A DNA stretch of 64,000 bases, from positions 496,001 through 560,000 of the forward strand of contig JAHBTR010000002.1 of NCBI GenBank assembly GCA_019638475.1, written 5' to 3'. This document shows, one piece after another, positions 39,500 to 48,104 of the stretch (position 1 is its first letter; each line of letters opens with the position of its first letter). The notes below the pieces were generated by a model. It was not told the origin of the DNA, did not search any database, and worked only from the letters and a program-made list of their open reading frames with translations. This DNA is from Chitinophagaceae bacterium (lineage in GTDB: Bacteria > Bacteroidota > Bacteroidia > Chitinophagales > Chitinophagaceae). The translations under genes were made by a program, and so were the position numbers.

Positions 39500-41965
39500 T
39501 TAGGTTTTTAATTGCTTCATTCTGTGAGCAAAACTGATTATAAAACCTATTACCATTATTACTACACCAAGCCATAATAAATTAATCATTGGAAACTCTA
39601 ATACTTTTAAAGTTAGCAATGAAGTAAGTGATTTATTTTCTTTAACACCAATTTCTAATTCACCTACTTTTTGGTCAATTACTTTATTAAAATTCAGTAC
39701 AAGGTTTTGAGCAATAACAGTATCAGGGAGTAAACGTATGCTTTCATTATTTTCTATGGCTATACCTGGGTATGCTGCATATCTGCTACCTTCTTTACTA
39801 ACAACTTCCATATCTATAAAAATAGCATTTTCTTTTGGGTTATATTTATGTTGCCTTTCTGGTGGATTAATGATTGCTTTATTCAGTACTATAAATCCAT
39901 TGCTATAATAAATAGTATCACCAACTTTTGCTGTTATATTACGAAAAGTAGTAGTGTCTTCATCTCTATCATCATTTTTAAAAGAGGTAATGTAAACAAA
40001 TATATCCTTATGAAAATATTGTTTAGAAGCAGGGTTGGGCGAATAACCATCTCCTTTATTATTCTTAATAATATCAGGATAAATGGTAAATGCTTTACTA
40101 CCATCTTTTGGTTCAAAATCTATTTCATAGTATCTTTTTCTGTCATAATTATTAAAAGTATCTTTTACATAAGTAACCATATATTTACCCATGTCTGTTT
40201 TTATTCCTTTAAATAAAGTAGTATTTTCTGCTGGGTCTTCTTGTTTGGTTTTTTCAAAAACAGCAATACCTGTTTTATTCCAACTAAGAATAGTTTTCTT
40301 TCCACTTGAAATTAAGATGCCCAATAATATTAATCCAAAACCTATGTGTGTAATACTTGCTCCTGCCAATGTCCATTTTCCTTTTAACCCTATTTTTATA
40401 TAACCTGCATTTCCTATTATAGCATATACAGAAGAAAAAATAGCCACATGTATAGCTATCATAAATCCATAACCTTTATGGTCATAATGCACTTTTCCTA
40501 CAAATACAATTAGCGAAGCAATAATAAATGAAACTATAATAGGCATCCATACCTTTTTTTTGAGGTATGCTTTTGGTGTGTCTTTGTATTTTAAATATTG
40601 CACAAGCCCTGTTAATACACCAATAATAATAGCAACAAAAATTTGAATTTGATTGTGTGTAAAAACAGCATCTTCGGGTTGAGCAAAAGTGTTTTTAAAA
40701 GTATTTTTTAAAAATGAAAAGTGGTTAATAATTTTATTAAGAGCAGGTAATGATGTAATAATAATAATAACAAAACCTGAAAGGCTTAATACCAAAGAAC
40801 CTATAAACATCCAAAACTCTCTGCTCCAAGTATTTTCTTCTTTATGAATAGTAGGAATAGATGTATATTGTTTAAAGAATAAAAATAGAGAAGGCAATAA
40901 GAATACTAATATAAATAATAGTAATTGCCAGTTCATACCTAAATCTGTAAAAGCATGTACAGATGCATCGCCCAAAATGCCACTTCTTGTTAAATAAGTA
41001 GAATATAATACCAATACAAAAGAAATGATGTAAAAGAAATAAGTAGCTTTTAAACTGTGCCCACTATGTTTGTAAATTAAATTGGTATGTAACCCTGCAA
41101 CCAATGTAAGCCAAGGAACTAATGAAGCATTTTCTACAGGGTCCCAAGCCCAATAACCACCAAAGTTTAAACTTTCATAAGCCCACATAGCACCTAACAT
41201 AACACCTAAACCTAATGCAGCAGCAGAAAAAGATGCCCATGATAATGCTGGTTTTATCCAATCATGTTTTTTATTCATTAATCCTGCAAAAGCATAGGCA
41301 AAAGGAATAATGACAGATGCAAAACCTAAAAACAAAATAGGAGGGTGAATAACCATCCAATAGTTTTGTAATAAAGTATTTAAACCATTTCCATCTTTTA
41401 TAAAATTAATATAATCTGCTTTTTGAAAAATGGGAGCATCCATTTCATTTCTTAATAAGGCAAAAGGATTGCTACCTACTTTTACGCCCCAGAAATAAAT
41501 ACCTAATACCATTGTAGCCAAACAAAACTGTGCAAAGCTGATAACTGTCATTACACCAGCTTCCCATTCTTTATGTATGGTTTTTTTTGCTTTCCAAATA
41601 ATTATCCATCCTAAAACACAATGCCAAAAACTCCATAATAAAAAACTGCCTTCTTGTCCTTCCCAAAAACAACTTAAAAGATATTTGAACTGTAATTTAG
41701 TATCGCTATGTTGCCAAGCATATTTATATTCAAATAAATGGTTAGCAATAATGTAATAAAGAACCAGAAAAATAGATAATACAGAAATGGTTTCTAATAA
41801 AAAGGAAAATCTGGCAATACGAAGCCAACTATTTTTTTGTTCTATAATGATTTGTTTGTTGGCTATAAAAAATGCAATAGTTGCTACTAATGAAGCAACC
41901 AAAGAAAGTACAATAAAAAAATGTCCAATTTGCCCTGGTAATAAATGTTCGCCAATATATTTCAT
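39500..41965 (-). CDS. ccmF: Cytochrome c-type biogenesis protein CcmF-like
   Basis: 821 residues with many membrane helices. The periplasmic heme-handling motif appears as GGYWAWDPVENASLVPWL, the WWD-type signature of CcmF/CcsA heme lyases. FWEGQEGSFLLWSFWH and HAFTDLGMNW are further family blocks, with conserved histidines flanking (VIHPPILFLGF, LVAGLHTNL). A large extracytoplasmic part (about 570-780) lies before the last helix, longer than in E. coli CcmF. It ligates heme to apocytochromes c with CcmE. The ccmE gene lies 39 bases upstream in the same operon. Confidence 0.92.
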   Translation of the reverse strand: MKYIGEHLLPGQIGHFFIVLSLVASLVATIAFFIANKQIIIEQKNSWLRIARFSFLLETISVLSIFLVLYYIIANHLFEYKYAWQHSDTKLQFKYLLSCFWEGQEGSFLLWSFWHCVLGWIIIWKAKKTIHKEWEAGVMTVISFAQFCLATMVLGIYFWGVKVGSNPFALLRNEMDAPIFQKADYINFIKDGNGLNTLLQNYWMVIHPPILFLGFASVIIPFAYAFAGLMNKKHDWIKPALSWASFSAAALGLGVMLGAMWAYESLNFGGYWAWDPVENASLVPWLTLVAGLHTNLIYKHSGHSLKATYFFYIISFVLVLYSTYLTRSGILGDASVHAFTDLGMNWQLLLFILVFLLPSLFLFFKQYTSIPTIHKEENTWSREFWMFIGSLVLSLSGFVIIIITSLPALNKIINHFSFLKNTFKNTFAQPEDAVFTHNQIQIFVAIIIGVLTGLVQYLKYKDTPKAYLKKKVWMPIIVSFIIASLIVFVGKVHYDHKGYGFMIAIHVAIFSSVYAIIGNAGYIKIGLKGKWTLAGASITHIGFGLILLGILISSGKKTILSWNKTGIAVFEKTKQEDPAENTTLFKGIKTDMGKYMVTYVKDTFNNYDRKRYYEIDFEPKDGSKAFTIYPDIIKNNKGDGYSPNPASKQYFHKDIFVYITSFKNDDRDEDTTTFRNITAKVGDTIYYSNGFIVLNKAIINPPERQHKYNPKENAIFIDMEVVSKEGSRYAAYPGIAIENNESIRLLPDTVIAQNLVLNFNKVIDQKVGELEIGVKENKSLTSLLTLKVLEFPMINLLWLGVVIMVIGFIISFAHRMKQLKT

Positions 41966-42004
41966 TATAAATTAAGCTAAGGTTAGTGTAAAAATATGCA
42001 GCAA

Positions 42005-42421
42005 TTAATTAGCAGTAGTTTCTAAATTTTTCTTTGCTGCTTCCATATCATCTTTGTATTTACTTGGGCATTTTACCAAAATGCCATCTTTCTTTTTTAT
42101 TTCAAAAATGCCATTTTCCATTTTGCCTTTTAATACTACACGTTCACTTTTTTCCATATCATAAGGCTTTTCATAATAGTAAGCTACTTTCATTCTATCG
42201 CCTAAAGTATCTATTGCTTCAAAAGTTAAGTAATTAGGATTTTTTGCTGGGTCATAATATAGTGTTGCTGTATCTAATTTAGCAATTACTGTAACTGTTT
42301 TTCCTTGCTTTTCTTTAGCTGATGCAATGGTTTCGTAAGTAGTTACTTTACCCATAAATGCTAATAGTACAGCTACTGTAATAGCAATACATACTAACAT
42401 AACTATATGCATTTTCTTCAT
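42005..42421 (-). CDS. ccmE: Cytochrome c maturation heme chaperone CcmE, Cys-type
   Basis: 138 residues: one N-terminal membrane anchor (about 4-23) and the OB-fold periplasmic domain (KTVTVIAKLDTATLYYD...LKGKMENGIFEIKKKDGILVKCPSKY). In the common form the heme-binding motif is HxxxY; here it is CPSKY, a CxxxY form. That variant is known from the System I* CcmE of some sulfate reducers and archaea. It shuttles heme to CcmF, encoded just downstream. The remaining ccm genes are not in this window. Confidence 0.88.
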   Translation of the reverse strand: MKKMHIVMLVCIAITVAVLLAFMGKVTTYETIASAKEKQGKTVTVIAKLDTATLYYDPAKNPNYLTFEAIDTLGDRMKVAYYYEKPYDMEKSERVVLKGKMENGIFEIKKKDGILVKCPSKYKDDMEAAKKNLETTAN

Positions 42422-42700
42422 TTCTTTATTTTGTGGGCGAAGATAATTGTTATTATACTAATAGAATACGAAAGAATTAACCATATTGGGAAACTTTAAC
42501 GATAATATTAGGTGTGTACGCTTTTACAATAGGTTTTCCTAAAAAGTCAATTTATTACATTAGCGTAAATTTTAATAAAATGTAGCGGAATAAAATTTTT
42601 AAAAATAAATGCAATGGTTCGTGTTTTCACGAAACAAGGCAGCAGGTAACTAATTTTCCACTATTATCCTTTCTATCTCCTCAAATCAAAAAATAAAAAA
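42422..42700. other. Non-coding stretch between ccmE and the bacilliredoxin terminator
   Basis: This AT-rich stretch lies upstream of ccmE and downstream of the bacilliredoxin gene, both on the minus strand. A small hairpin TTCGTG/CACGAA (42618-42633) without a U-tract is the only structure seen. The ccmE promoter should be here, but no perfect -7 box was found. Confidence 0.4.
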
Positions 42701-42728
42701 AGCATCCCATTAAGATTAATGGAATGCT
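42701..42728 (-). terminator. Terminator of the bacilliredoxin gene
   Basis: AGCATCCCATTA pairs with TAATGGAATGCT (one wobble position) around a short loop. On the minus strand it is followed by TTTTTTTATTTTTT, 30 bases after the stop codon. Confidence 0.85.
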
Positions 42729-42758
42729 ATAACAAATAAACCTTAAACCATGAAAAAA

Positions 42759-43175
42759 CTAATTACAATGCTTATCAAATTCAGCCATTAATTGTTGGGC
42801 TATCATTTGTGCTGATAAACCTTCAATATGATGACGTTCAAACATACTAACCAAATTACCATCTTTAAATAATGCAATAGAAGGAGATGAAGGAGGATAA
42901 GGCATTAAATATTCACGAACTTTTTGTACTGCATCTACATCAAAACCTGCAAAACTGGTAGCCAAATTAGCTGGTTTTACTTTTGCATTTTGAATAGCCA
43001 TTAATACACCTGGTCTGCATGTTCCTGCTGCACAACCACATACTGAATTAATAACTACTAATGTTGTTCCTGATTTTTTTAGGGTAGCTTCTACTTCTTC
43101 TGGAGTAAGCATTTCAGAAAAACCTTCATCTGTAAGCTCTGCCTTCATAGGCAATACAAATTCTGCTGGATACAT
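42759..43175 (-). CDS. BrxA/BrxB family bacilliredoxin
   Basis: 138 residues from MYPAEF; the upstream in-frame extension is rejected because this is the family's usual start. INSVCGCAAGTCRPG contains the CGC active site of bacilliredoxins (formerly DUF1094), and LMPYPPSSPSIALFKDG is the cis-Pro loop. These proteins remove bacillithiol from protein mixed disulfides. The presence of bshC at 54674 in the same window supports a working bacillithiol system. A TATTTTTG -7 box lies 29 bases upstream and a strong terminator follows. Confidence 0.92.
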   Translation of the reverse strand: MYPAEFVLPMKAELTDEGFSEMLTPEEVEATLKKSGTTLVVINSVCGCAAGTCRPGVLMAIQNAKVKPANLATSFAGFDVDAVQKVREYLMPYPPSSPSIALFKDGNLVSMFERHHIEGLSAQMIAQQLMAEFDKHCN

Positions 43176-43203
43176 ATTTCTTTTATTTTTTAATAATTTA
43201 CTG

Positions 43204-43211
43204 CAAAAATA
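43204..43211 (-). promoter_or_regulatory. -7 promoter box of the bacilliredoxin gene
   Basis: TATTTTTG on the minus strand matches TAnnTTTG perfectly and implies a leader of about 24 bases. Confidence 0.5.
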
Positions 43212-43394
43212 CAATATTTATTTATCCTTTTTATGATTAAAAACAGACAAGCTGACTTTTTCCTAATATCAAAAATGACAAGTTGTCCTTATTTCTGCTA
43301 TTATTTGCAAATATGACCTTATATTTTGCATTGGTATAGGCTTTGAGTTATTAGCAGTATAATTAATTAATGTACAAATAAAAACTAAATAACT

Positions 43395-43826
43395 ATGACA
43401 CTTGTAAAACACTATCCAAAATCAATCAACAACTTATTTGATGATTTTTTATTCGGCAATTTTCCTACAGTTTGGGGAAGAGAGCAAACCGAAAATTATT
43501 TTATGCCTGCTGTAAATGTGCATGAAACCAACGAAGGTTATCATATAGAATTAAATGCTCCAGGTCTTAATAAAGACGATTTTAAGATTAACATTGATAA
43601 TAACATTTTAACTGTTAGTTTTGAGAAAAAGGAACAAACAGACAATAAAGAGTATAAAACTATTCGTAGAGAGTTTAATTATCAAAGTTTTAAACGTAGC
43701 TTTACATTAGATGATAAAGTAAATGCTGAAGGCATACAAGCAAAATATGATAATGGTATTTTAAAATTATTTCTTCCAAAGAAAGAAGAAGTAAAAGCAA
43801 TGCCTAAGCAAATTACTATTCAATAA
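43395..43826 (+). CDS. Hsp20/alpha-crystallin small heat-shock protein
   Basis: 143 residues. The alpha-crystallin domain spans about 35-130: FMPAVNVHETNEGYHIELNAPGLNKDDFKINIDNNILTVSFEKK, then the RSFTLDDKVNAEGIQAKYDNGILKLFLPKK block with the conserved GILKL motif. KAMPKQITIQ resembles the C-terminal I-x-I oligomerisation motif. It is an ATP-independent holdase. It stands alone, with a terminator at 43884-43918. A small palindrome GACAA-G-TTGTC (43277-43287) lies about 110 bases upstream. Confidence 0.95.
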   Translation: MTLVKHYPKSINNLFDDFLFGNFPTVWGREQTENYFMPAVNVHETNEGYHIELNAPGLNKDDFKINIDNNILTVSFEKKEQTDNKEYKTIRREFNYQSFKRSFTLDDKVNAEGIQAKYDNGILKLFLPKKEEVKAMPKQITIQ

Positions 43827-43883
43827 AAAAAGTTACTTATAAAAAAGTAGAAGTTTTTTTTCATAAGCAGTTAGTTTTGGTTA

Positions 43884-43918
43884 AAGGCTCCTTGTTTTTA
43901 CAAGGAGCCATTTTTTTA
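43884..43918 (+). terminator. Terminator of hsp20
   Basis: GGCTCCTTGT (43886-43895) pairs perfectly with ACAAGGAGCC (43900-43909), followed by ATTTTTTT. It separates the gene from MITE copy 2, which begins a few bases later. Confidence 0.9.
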
Positions 43919-43921
43919 TTA

Positions 43922-44122
43922 GAACTTGTTTAGACTTTTAATTTTTTACGAATTGTGAATAAAAAACGCTGTCAGCCTGAGCCTGTCGAAGGCGAGGGTT
44001 AAAAAATATGCTTCAATTAATCGGTTTCGACATGTTTCGACAAGCTCAACATGACAAAACCTGACAACTTTCACTTTTTTTAGCTTCGTGTATATTAAAT
44101 TGATAAAAGTCTAAACAAGTTC
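43922..44122 (-). mobile_element. MITE-like element, copy 2 (201 bp)
   Basis: This is the reverse complement of the element at 36874-37073, differing at only about eight positions by eye. Both ends carry the 19-base repeat GAACTTGTTTAGACTTTTA. No clear target duplication is seen. It sits exactly between the hsp20 terminator and the 3' end of the peroxiredoxin gene, an intergenic insertion without gene damage. Confidence 0.85.
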
Positions 44123-44126
44123 TTCT

Positions 44127-44594
44127 TTATAAAGAAGCCAATGTATTATTAATAGCTTCAAAATTGGGTAAATCTCCAGCATTTTCTAAAACCTCTGCAT
44201 AACGCACAACACCAGCTTTATCTATAACAAAAGCAGAACGCTTAGCTACACCTTGCATCCAACCAATAAAGGTATCATAAATAGAACCATAAGCTGTGGC
44301 AGTTGTTTTATTAAAATCGCTTAGTAATGGAAAATTCAAATTTTGTTCTTCTTTATATTTTGCCAAAGCAAAATGAGAATCAACCGAAATGCCTAATACC
44401 TGAGCATTGGCATTATTGTAAATAGCTATATTATCTCTTACACTACATAGTTCTTTGGTACAAGTTCCTGTAAATGCCAAAGGAAAAAATAATAACAACA
44501 CATTAGAGTCTTTAAAATCAGAAAGACTTACTTCTTTTTTTTCTGTATTCACTAAAGTGAATGATGGAGCTACTTGCCCTACTGTTATACTCAT
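44127..44594 (-). CDS. Peroxiredoxin (AhpE/Bcp-like)
   Basis: 155 residues from MSITVGQVAPSFTL, the family's standard start. FFPLAFTGTCTKELCSVRD contains the Px3TxxC active-site motif with the peroxidatic Cys, and a second Cys five residues on (LCSVRD) could be resolving. The C-terminal part (AYGSIYDTFIGWMQGVAKRSAFVIDKAGVVRY) is typical. It reduces hydrogen peroxide and organic peroxides with thiol partners. Its stop lies 4 bases from MITE copy 2. Confidence 0.9.
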   Translation of the reverse strand: MSITVGQVAPSFTLVNTEKKEVSLSDFKDSNVLLLFFPLAFTGTCTKELCSVRDNIAIYNNANAQVLGISVDSHFALAKYKEEQNLNFPLLSDFNKTTATAYGSIYDTFIGWMQGVAKRSAFVIDKAGVVRYAEVLENAGDLPNFEAINNTLASL

Positions 44595-44712
44595 AATAAA
44601 ATATATTTTTTGAGCAGTGAAAGTACAATTTTTTGAAATATACATTTCAATAAGTTGAATTTTCCTTACTTTTTTCAATAAAAACATACCTGTATAAAGC
44701 AGAAAATAAAAT

Positions 44713-44720
44713 TACCTTTG
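44713..44720 (+). promoter_or_regulatory. -7 promoter box of tilS
   Basis: TACCTTTG is a perfect TAnnTTTG box, 23 bases before the tilS ATG; the leader would be about 19 bases. Confidence 0.55.
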
Positions 44721-44743
44721 CAGCAATTATAGAATAATTCTGA

Positions 44744-46084
44744 ATGAGCCTACAACAACATTTTTTAGAAAATTGGCATAATCATTTTAAAAGCATTGTA
44801 CCTACTAATGCTCATTTTTTTATAGCTGTAAGTGGTGGAGTTGATAGTGTTGTATTAACAGATGTATTATTTCATGCAGGGTTTGATTTTACTATTTTAC
44901 ATGCTAATTTTCAGTTAAGAGGAGAAGAGAGTATGAGAGATGAACAGTTTGTGCAATCATTACAAGAAAAATATAATAAGCCCGTTATTATTGAAAGATT
45001 TCATACTACACAATATGCAGAACAACATAGAAAATCTGTTCAGCTTGCTGCAAGAGAGTTAAGGTATCAATGGTTTAATGAAGTGATGAATAAATTAGAC
45101 ATTGAAAAAAATAGAAAATTTTTAGTAACTGCACATCATGCTGATGACAATATAGAAACTGTGTGGATGAATATTTGTAGAGGTACTGGCATTAAAGGAC
45201 TTAGCGGTATTCCTGCTTCTCAAAACAATATACTAAGACCTTTATTATTTGCAAGAAGACAAGAAATAATTAATTATGCACAAGAGCAAAATATATTATG
45301 GATAGAAGATTCATCTAATACTTCGGATAAATATGCAAGAAATTTTTTTAGGCACAATATTTTGCCTTTAACAAAAGAAGTTTTTGCTACATCAGATGAA
45401 AATATGATTCATAATATAGCCAAATGGAAAGAAGTAAGCATTATCTATGACTTATACATTCAACAGCAAAAAGAAAAATTATTAGAAGTTAAAGGAAATG
45501 AAGTACACATTCCTATTGCAAAATTGAAAAAACAACCTGCATTAAACACTTTAATACATGAAATTATTGTAGTGTATGGTTTTACATCGGCACAGGTTCA
45601 AGATATTTTATTATTACTACAAGCAGATACAGGAAAATATATTTCATCGGCTACGCATAGAATTATTAAAAACAGATATTGGTTAATTATAGCTCCTTTA
45701 CAAACTTTAGATGCTGCACACATTATTATAGAAAATGATGATAAAGAAATATTTTTTGCTGATAAAAAAATGATGATTAGTATAAATGATGTAAGCAAAA
45801 TAACTGATAATGCTCAAGTAGCTTGTTTAGATGCAACGCATATTAGTTTTCCATTAATATTGAGAAAATGGAAGCAAGGAGATTATTTTTATCCATTAGG
45901 TATGCGTAAAAAGAAAAAAATAGCTCGGTTGTTAATTGATGCAAAATTGTCAACAACAGAAAAGGAAAATGTGTGGATAGTAGAAAGCAATAAAAAAATT
46001 ATTTGGGTAGTAGGACATAGAATTGATGATAGATTTAAGATAAAAGATACTACTCAAAAAAAATTACAACTAATTGTATCATAA
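44744..46084 (+). CDS. tilS: tRNA(Ile)-lysidine synthase
   Basis: 446 residues. The N-type ATP pyrophosphatase loop is FIAVSGGVDSVVL, followed by LHANFQLRGEESMRDEQFV, VQLAARELRYQWFNEV and VTAHHADDNIETVWMNICRGTGIKGLSGI, all TilS signatures. The C-terminal TilS-C domain (about 370-446) has RKWKQGDYFYPLGMRKKKKIARLLIDAKLS. It converts C34 of tRNA-Ile(CAU) to lysidine, so that AUA is read as isoleucine. It diverges from the peroxiredoxin gene. Confidence 0.96.
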   Translation: MSLQQHFLENWHNHFKSIVPTNAHFFIAVSGGVDSVVLTDVLFHAGFDFTILHANFQLRGEESMRDEQFVQSLQEKYNKPVIIERFHTTQYAEQHRKSVQLAARELRYQWFNEVMNKLDIEKNRKFLVTAHHADDNIETVWMNICRGTGIKGLSGIPASQNNILRPLLFARRQEIINYAQEQNILWIEDSSNTSDKYARNFFRHNILPLTKEVFATSDENMIHNIAKWKEVSIIYDLYIQQQKEKLLEVKGNEVHIPIAKLKKQPALNTLIHEIIVVYGFTSAQVQDILLLLQADTGKYISSATHRIIKNRYWLIIAPLQTLDAAHIIIENDDKEIFFADKKMMISINDVSKITDNAQVACLDATHISFPLILRKWKQGDYFYPLGMRKKKKIARLLIDAKLSTTEKENVWIVESNKKIIWVVGHRIDDRFKIKDTTQKKLQLIVS

Positions 46085-46145
46085 ATTTATATTTCTTTTG
46101 TAATATTACAGTAGAATAAATGCACCTTAAAAAACAAAATTTTTA

Positions 46146-46838
46146 ATGCAACTATTAAAGAAAAATGGAATTGTGCTTTTTTGGGCTTTGCTTTTTGCAG
46201 ATGCCTATTTTATTTATTCAGAGCAAATAGATTATCATGTATATATAAAGCCCCTATTAATACCTGTACTCATTGCTTACTTAGTATTAAACTCAAGAAA
46301 AAAACATTATGTACGTTCAAAAATATTGATATTAATTGGTTTAATAACTGCTTGGATAGGCGATATTTTATTGCTTGGCGAAGGAGAATCTTTTTTAATA
46401 GCTGGTACTATTGCTTTTTTAGCAACACATATTTTTTATGCTATTTTCTTTTATAGAGCACACCCTATAAAAAATTCAAGAAGCTATGAAACAGTTATTA
46501 TTGCAAGCATTATTGCTATAGGTATCATTTTTTCATTACATAGTTTTTTGAAAGATGATATTCCATCTTATTTCACCATTCCTTTTTATGTGTATGCAAT
46601 AGCCATAAGCATTATGTTTGTTTTGGCTGCTAATCTTTACTCTGATAGAAAAAGGCAAAGATTAGCTCTACAATATTTTATACCAGGGGCTATTCTTTTT
46701 ATTATATCAGATGCTGCACTTGTTGCACATGAGTTTAAATATGTAGATGAGTCTTTTTTTGATGTAATAGTCATGCTAACTTATGGTTATGCTCAGTGCT
46801 TTATGGTACAAGGATTTAATAAGTATTTGAAAGGATAA
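46146..46838 (+). CDS. YhhN family membrane protein (lysoplasmalogenase-like)
   Basis: 230 residues with about eight hydrophobic segments. LILIGLITAWIGDILLLGEGESFLIAGTIAFLATHIFYAIFF is the hallmark YhhN block and ALQYFIPGAILFIISDAALVAHEF the second one; the acidic residues in both are conserved. Eukaryotic relatives (TMEM86) hydrolyse lysoplasmalogens. The substrate in this organism is unknown. It converges closely with nhaA, only 2 bases separating the stops. Confidence 0.88.
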   Translation: MQLLKKNGIVLFWALLFADAYFIYSEQIDYHVYIKPLLIPVLIAYLVLNSRKKHYVRSKILILIGLITAWIGDILLLGEGESFLIAGTIAFLATHIFYAIFFYRAHPIKNSRSYETVIIASIIAIGIIFSLHSFLKDDIPSYFTIPFYVYAIAISIMFVLAANLYSDRKRQRLALQYFIPGAILFIISDAALVAHEFKYVDESFFDVIVMLTYGYAQCFMVQGFNKYLKG

Positions 46839-46840
46839 TA

Positions 46841-48079
46841 TTATTCTTCTGCAATGTTTGCATAGTTCAATTCTTCATCTACTTCTTTCATTATAATAGT
46901 ATTTTGAGATGTCAATTTAAGCCATATAAAACCAATAACTATGGCAGTTAAAGAAGCTATTAATACAGTTATTTTAGCAGTGTTTTGATAGGCTACATCT
47001 TTGTATGAAAGTGTTGCTATAAAAATACTCATAGTAAAACCTATACCACATAAAATACCTGCACCTATCATTTGTTGCCAATTAGTATTGGTAGGTAATT
47101 GTACTACATTCATTTTCATCATTATCCAACTGATAAGACAAATACCTAAAGGCTTTCCAATAATTAATCCTACAAAAATTCCCCAACTTAAATGGCTTGT
47201 TAGTAAAACAAACATATTGTTAGGAATAGTGATAGCTGTATTGGCTAAAGCAAAAATGGGTAGAATAAAAAAATAAACTGGTGTATGCAATTTCATTTCA
47301 AGTTTTGCTAACTGTTTTACAGGAACTAATAATGCAACAATAACACCTGCAATAGTAGCATGAATACCAGAATTGAACATACAATACCATAACATGATAG
47401 CCAACAAAATATGCAAAATACCAAATGTAATTTTTAGCTTATTTAGTATAATGATGAAAATTGTAACACATAATGCAGCTACTATAAACAACAGTTTTAT
47501 TTTACTACCATAAAAAATGGCAATTACTATAATAGCTCCTAAGTCATCTATTATAGCAAGTGCAGTAATAAATATTTTTAATGCCACAGGTACACGCTTT
47601 CCTAATAATGATGCTACACCTAATGTAAAAGCAATATCTGTAGCTGTAGGAATAGCCCAACCATGAATATATTCTTGATGATTATGATTGACAATAAAAA
47701 ATAAAATAGCTGGCATAAGCATACCACCAATAGCTGCAATAATGGGCAATAAAGATTTTTTGAAAGAAGATAATTCACCATTAATAAATTCTCTTTTTAT
47801 TTCCATTCCTACAAGAAAAAAGAAAAATGCCATTAAAAAATCGTTGATAATTAAAAGCAAAGAATTAGGCAAACTAAAAGAACCAATATGAATGTGGTGT
47901 TCAATACTGCCATCAAAACTATTGTTCCAGAAATTGATATAGCTGCTATTGATAGATGGAATATTGGCAATAATTAAAGAAAAAAAAGTAGCTGTTAAAA
48001 GTATAATGCCAATAGAACGACTATCATGCACTATTTCTTTTAATGGGTGAATAAACGTATTTTTTAATGCACTAAACAT
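46841..48079 (-). CDS. nhaA: Na+/H+ antiporter NhaA
   Basis: 412 residues and about twelve helices. The ion site is ALAIIDDLGAIIVIAIFY, with the adjacent Asp pair. FFFLVGMEIKREFINGELSSFKKSLLPIIAAIGGM and HGWAIPTATDIAFTLGVASLLGKRVP are family blocks, and the C-terminal part has GAGILCGIGFTMSIFIATLSY. It exchanges sodium for protons across the inner membrane. It follows ostA by 25 bases in an mlaD-ostA-nhaA transcription order. Confidence 0.96.
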   Translation of the reverse strand: MFSALKNTFIHPLKEIVHDSRSIGIILLTATFFSLIIANIPSINSSYINFWNNSFDGSIEHHIHIGSFSLPNSLLLIINDFLMAFFFFLVGMEIKREFINGELSSFKKSLLPIIAAIGGMLMPAILFFIVNHNHQEYIHGWAIPTATDIAFTLGVASLLGKRVPVALKIFITALAIIDDLGAIIVIAIFYGSKIKLLFIVAALCVTIFIIILNKLKITFGILHILLAIMLWYCMFNSGIHATIAGVIVALLVPVKQLAKLEMKLHTPVYFFILPIFALANTAITIPNNMFVLLTSHLSWGIFVGLIIGKPLGICLISWIMMKMNVVQLPTNTNWQQMIGAGILCGIGFTMSIFIATLSYKDVAYQNTAKITVLIASLTAIVIGFIWLKLTSQNTIIMKEVDEELNYANIAEE

Positions 48080-48104
48080 ATAATTAGGGGAAAATGTTTT
48101 TTAT

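Noticed and set aside
42618..42633. Small hairpin TTCGTG/CACGAA upstream of ccmE
   Set aside because: Only six pairs, no U-tract and not at a transcript end; likely chance.
43277..43287. Palindrome GACAA-G-TTGTC upstream of hsp20 as a heat-shock operator
   Set aside because: Arms of five bases are too short to distinguish from chance and do not match a known heat-shock site; mentioned only with the gene.
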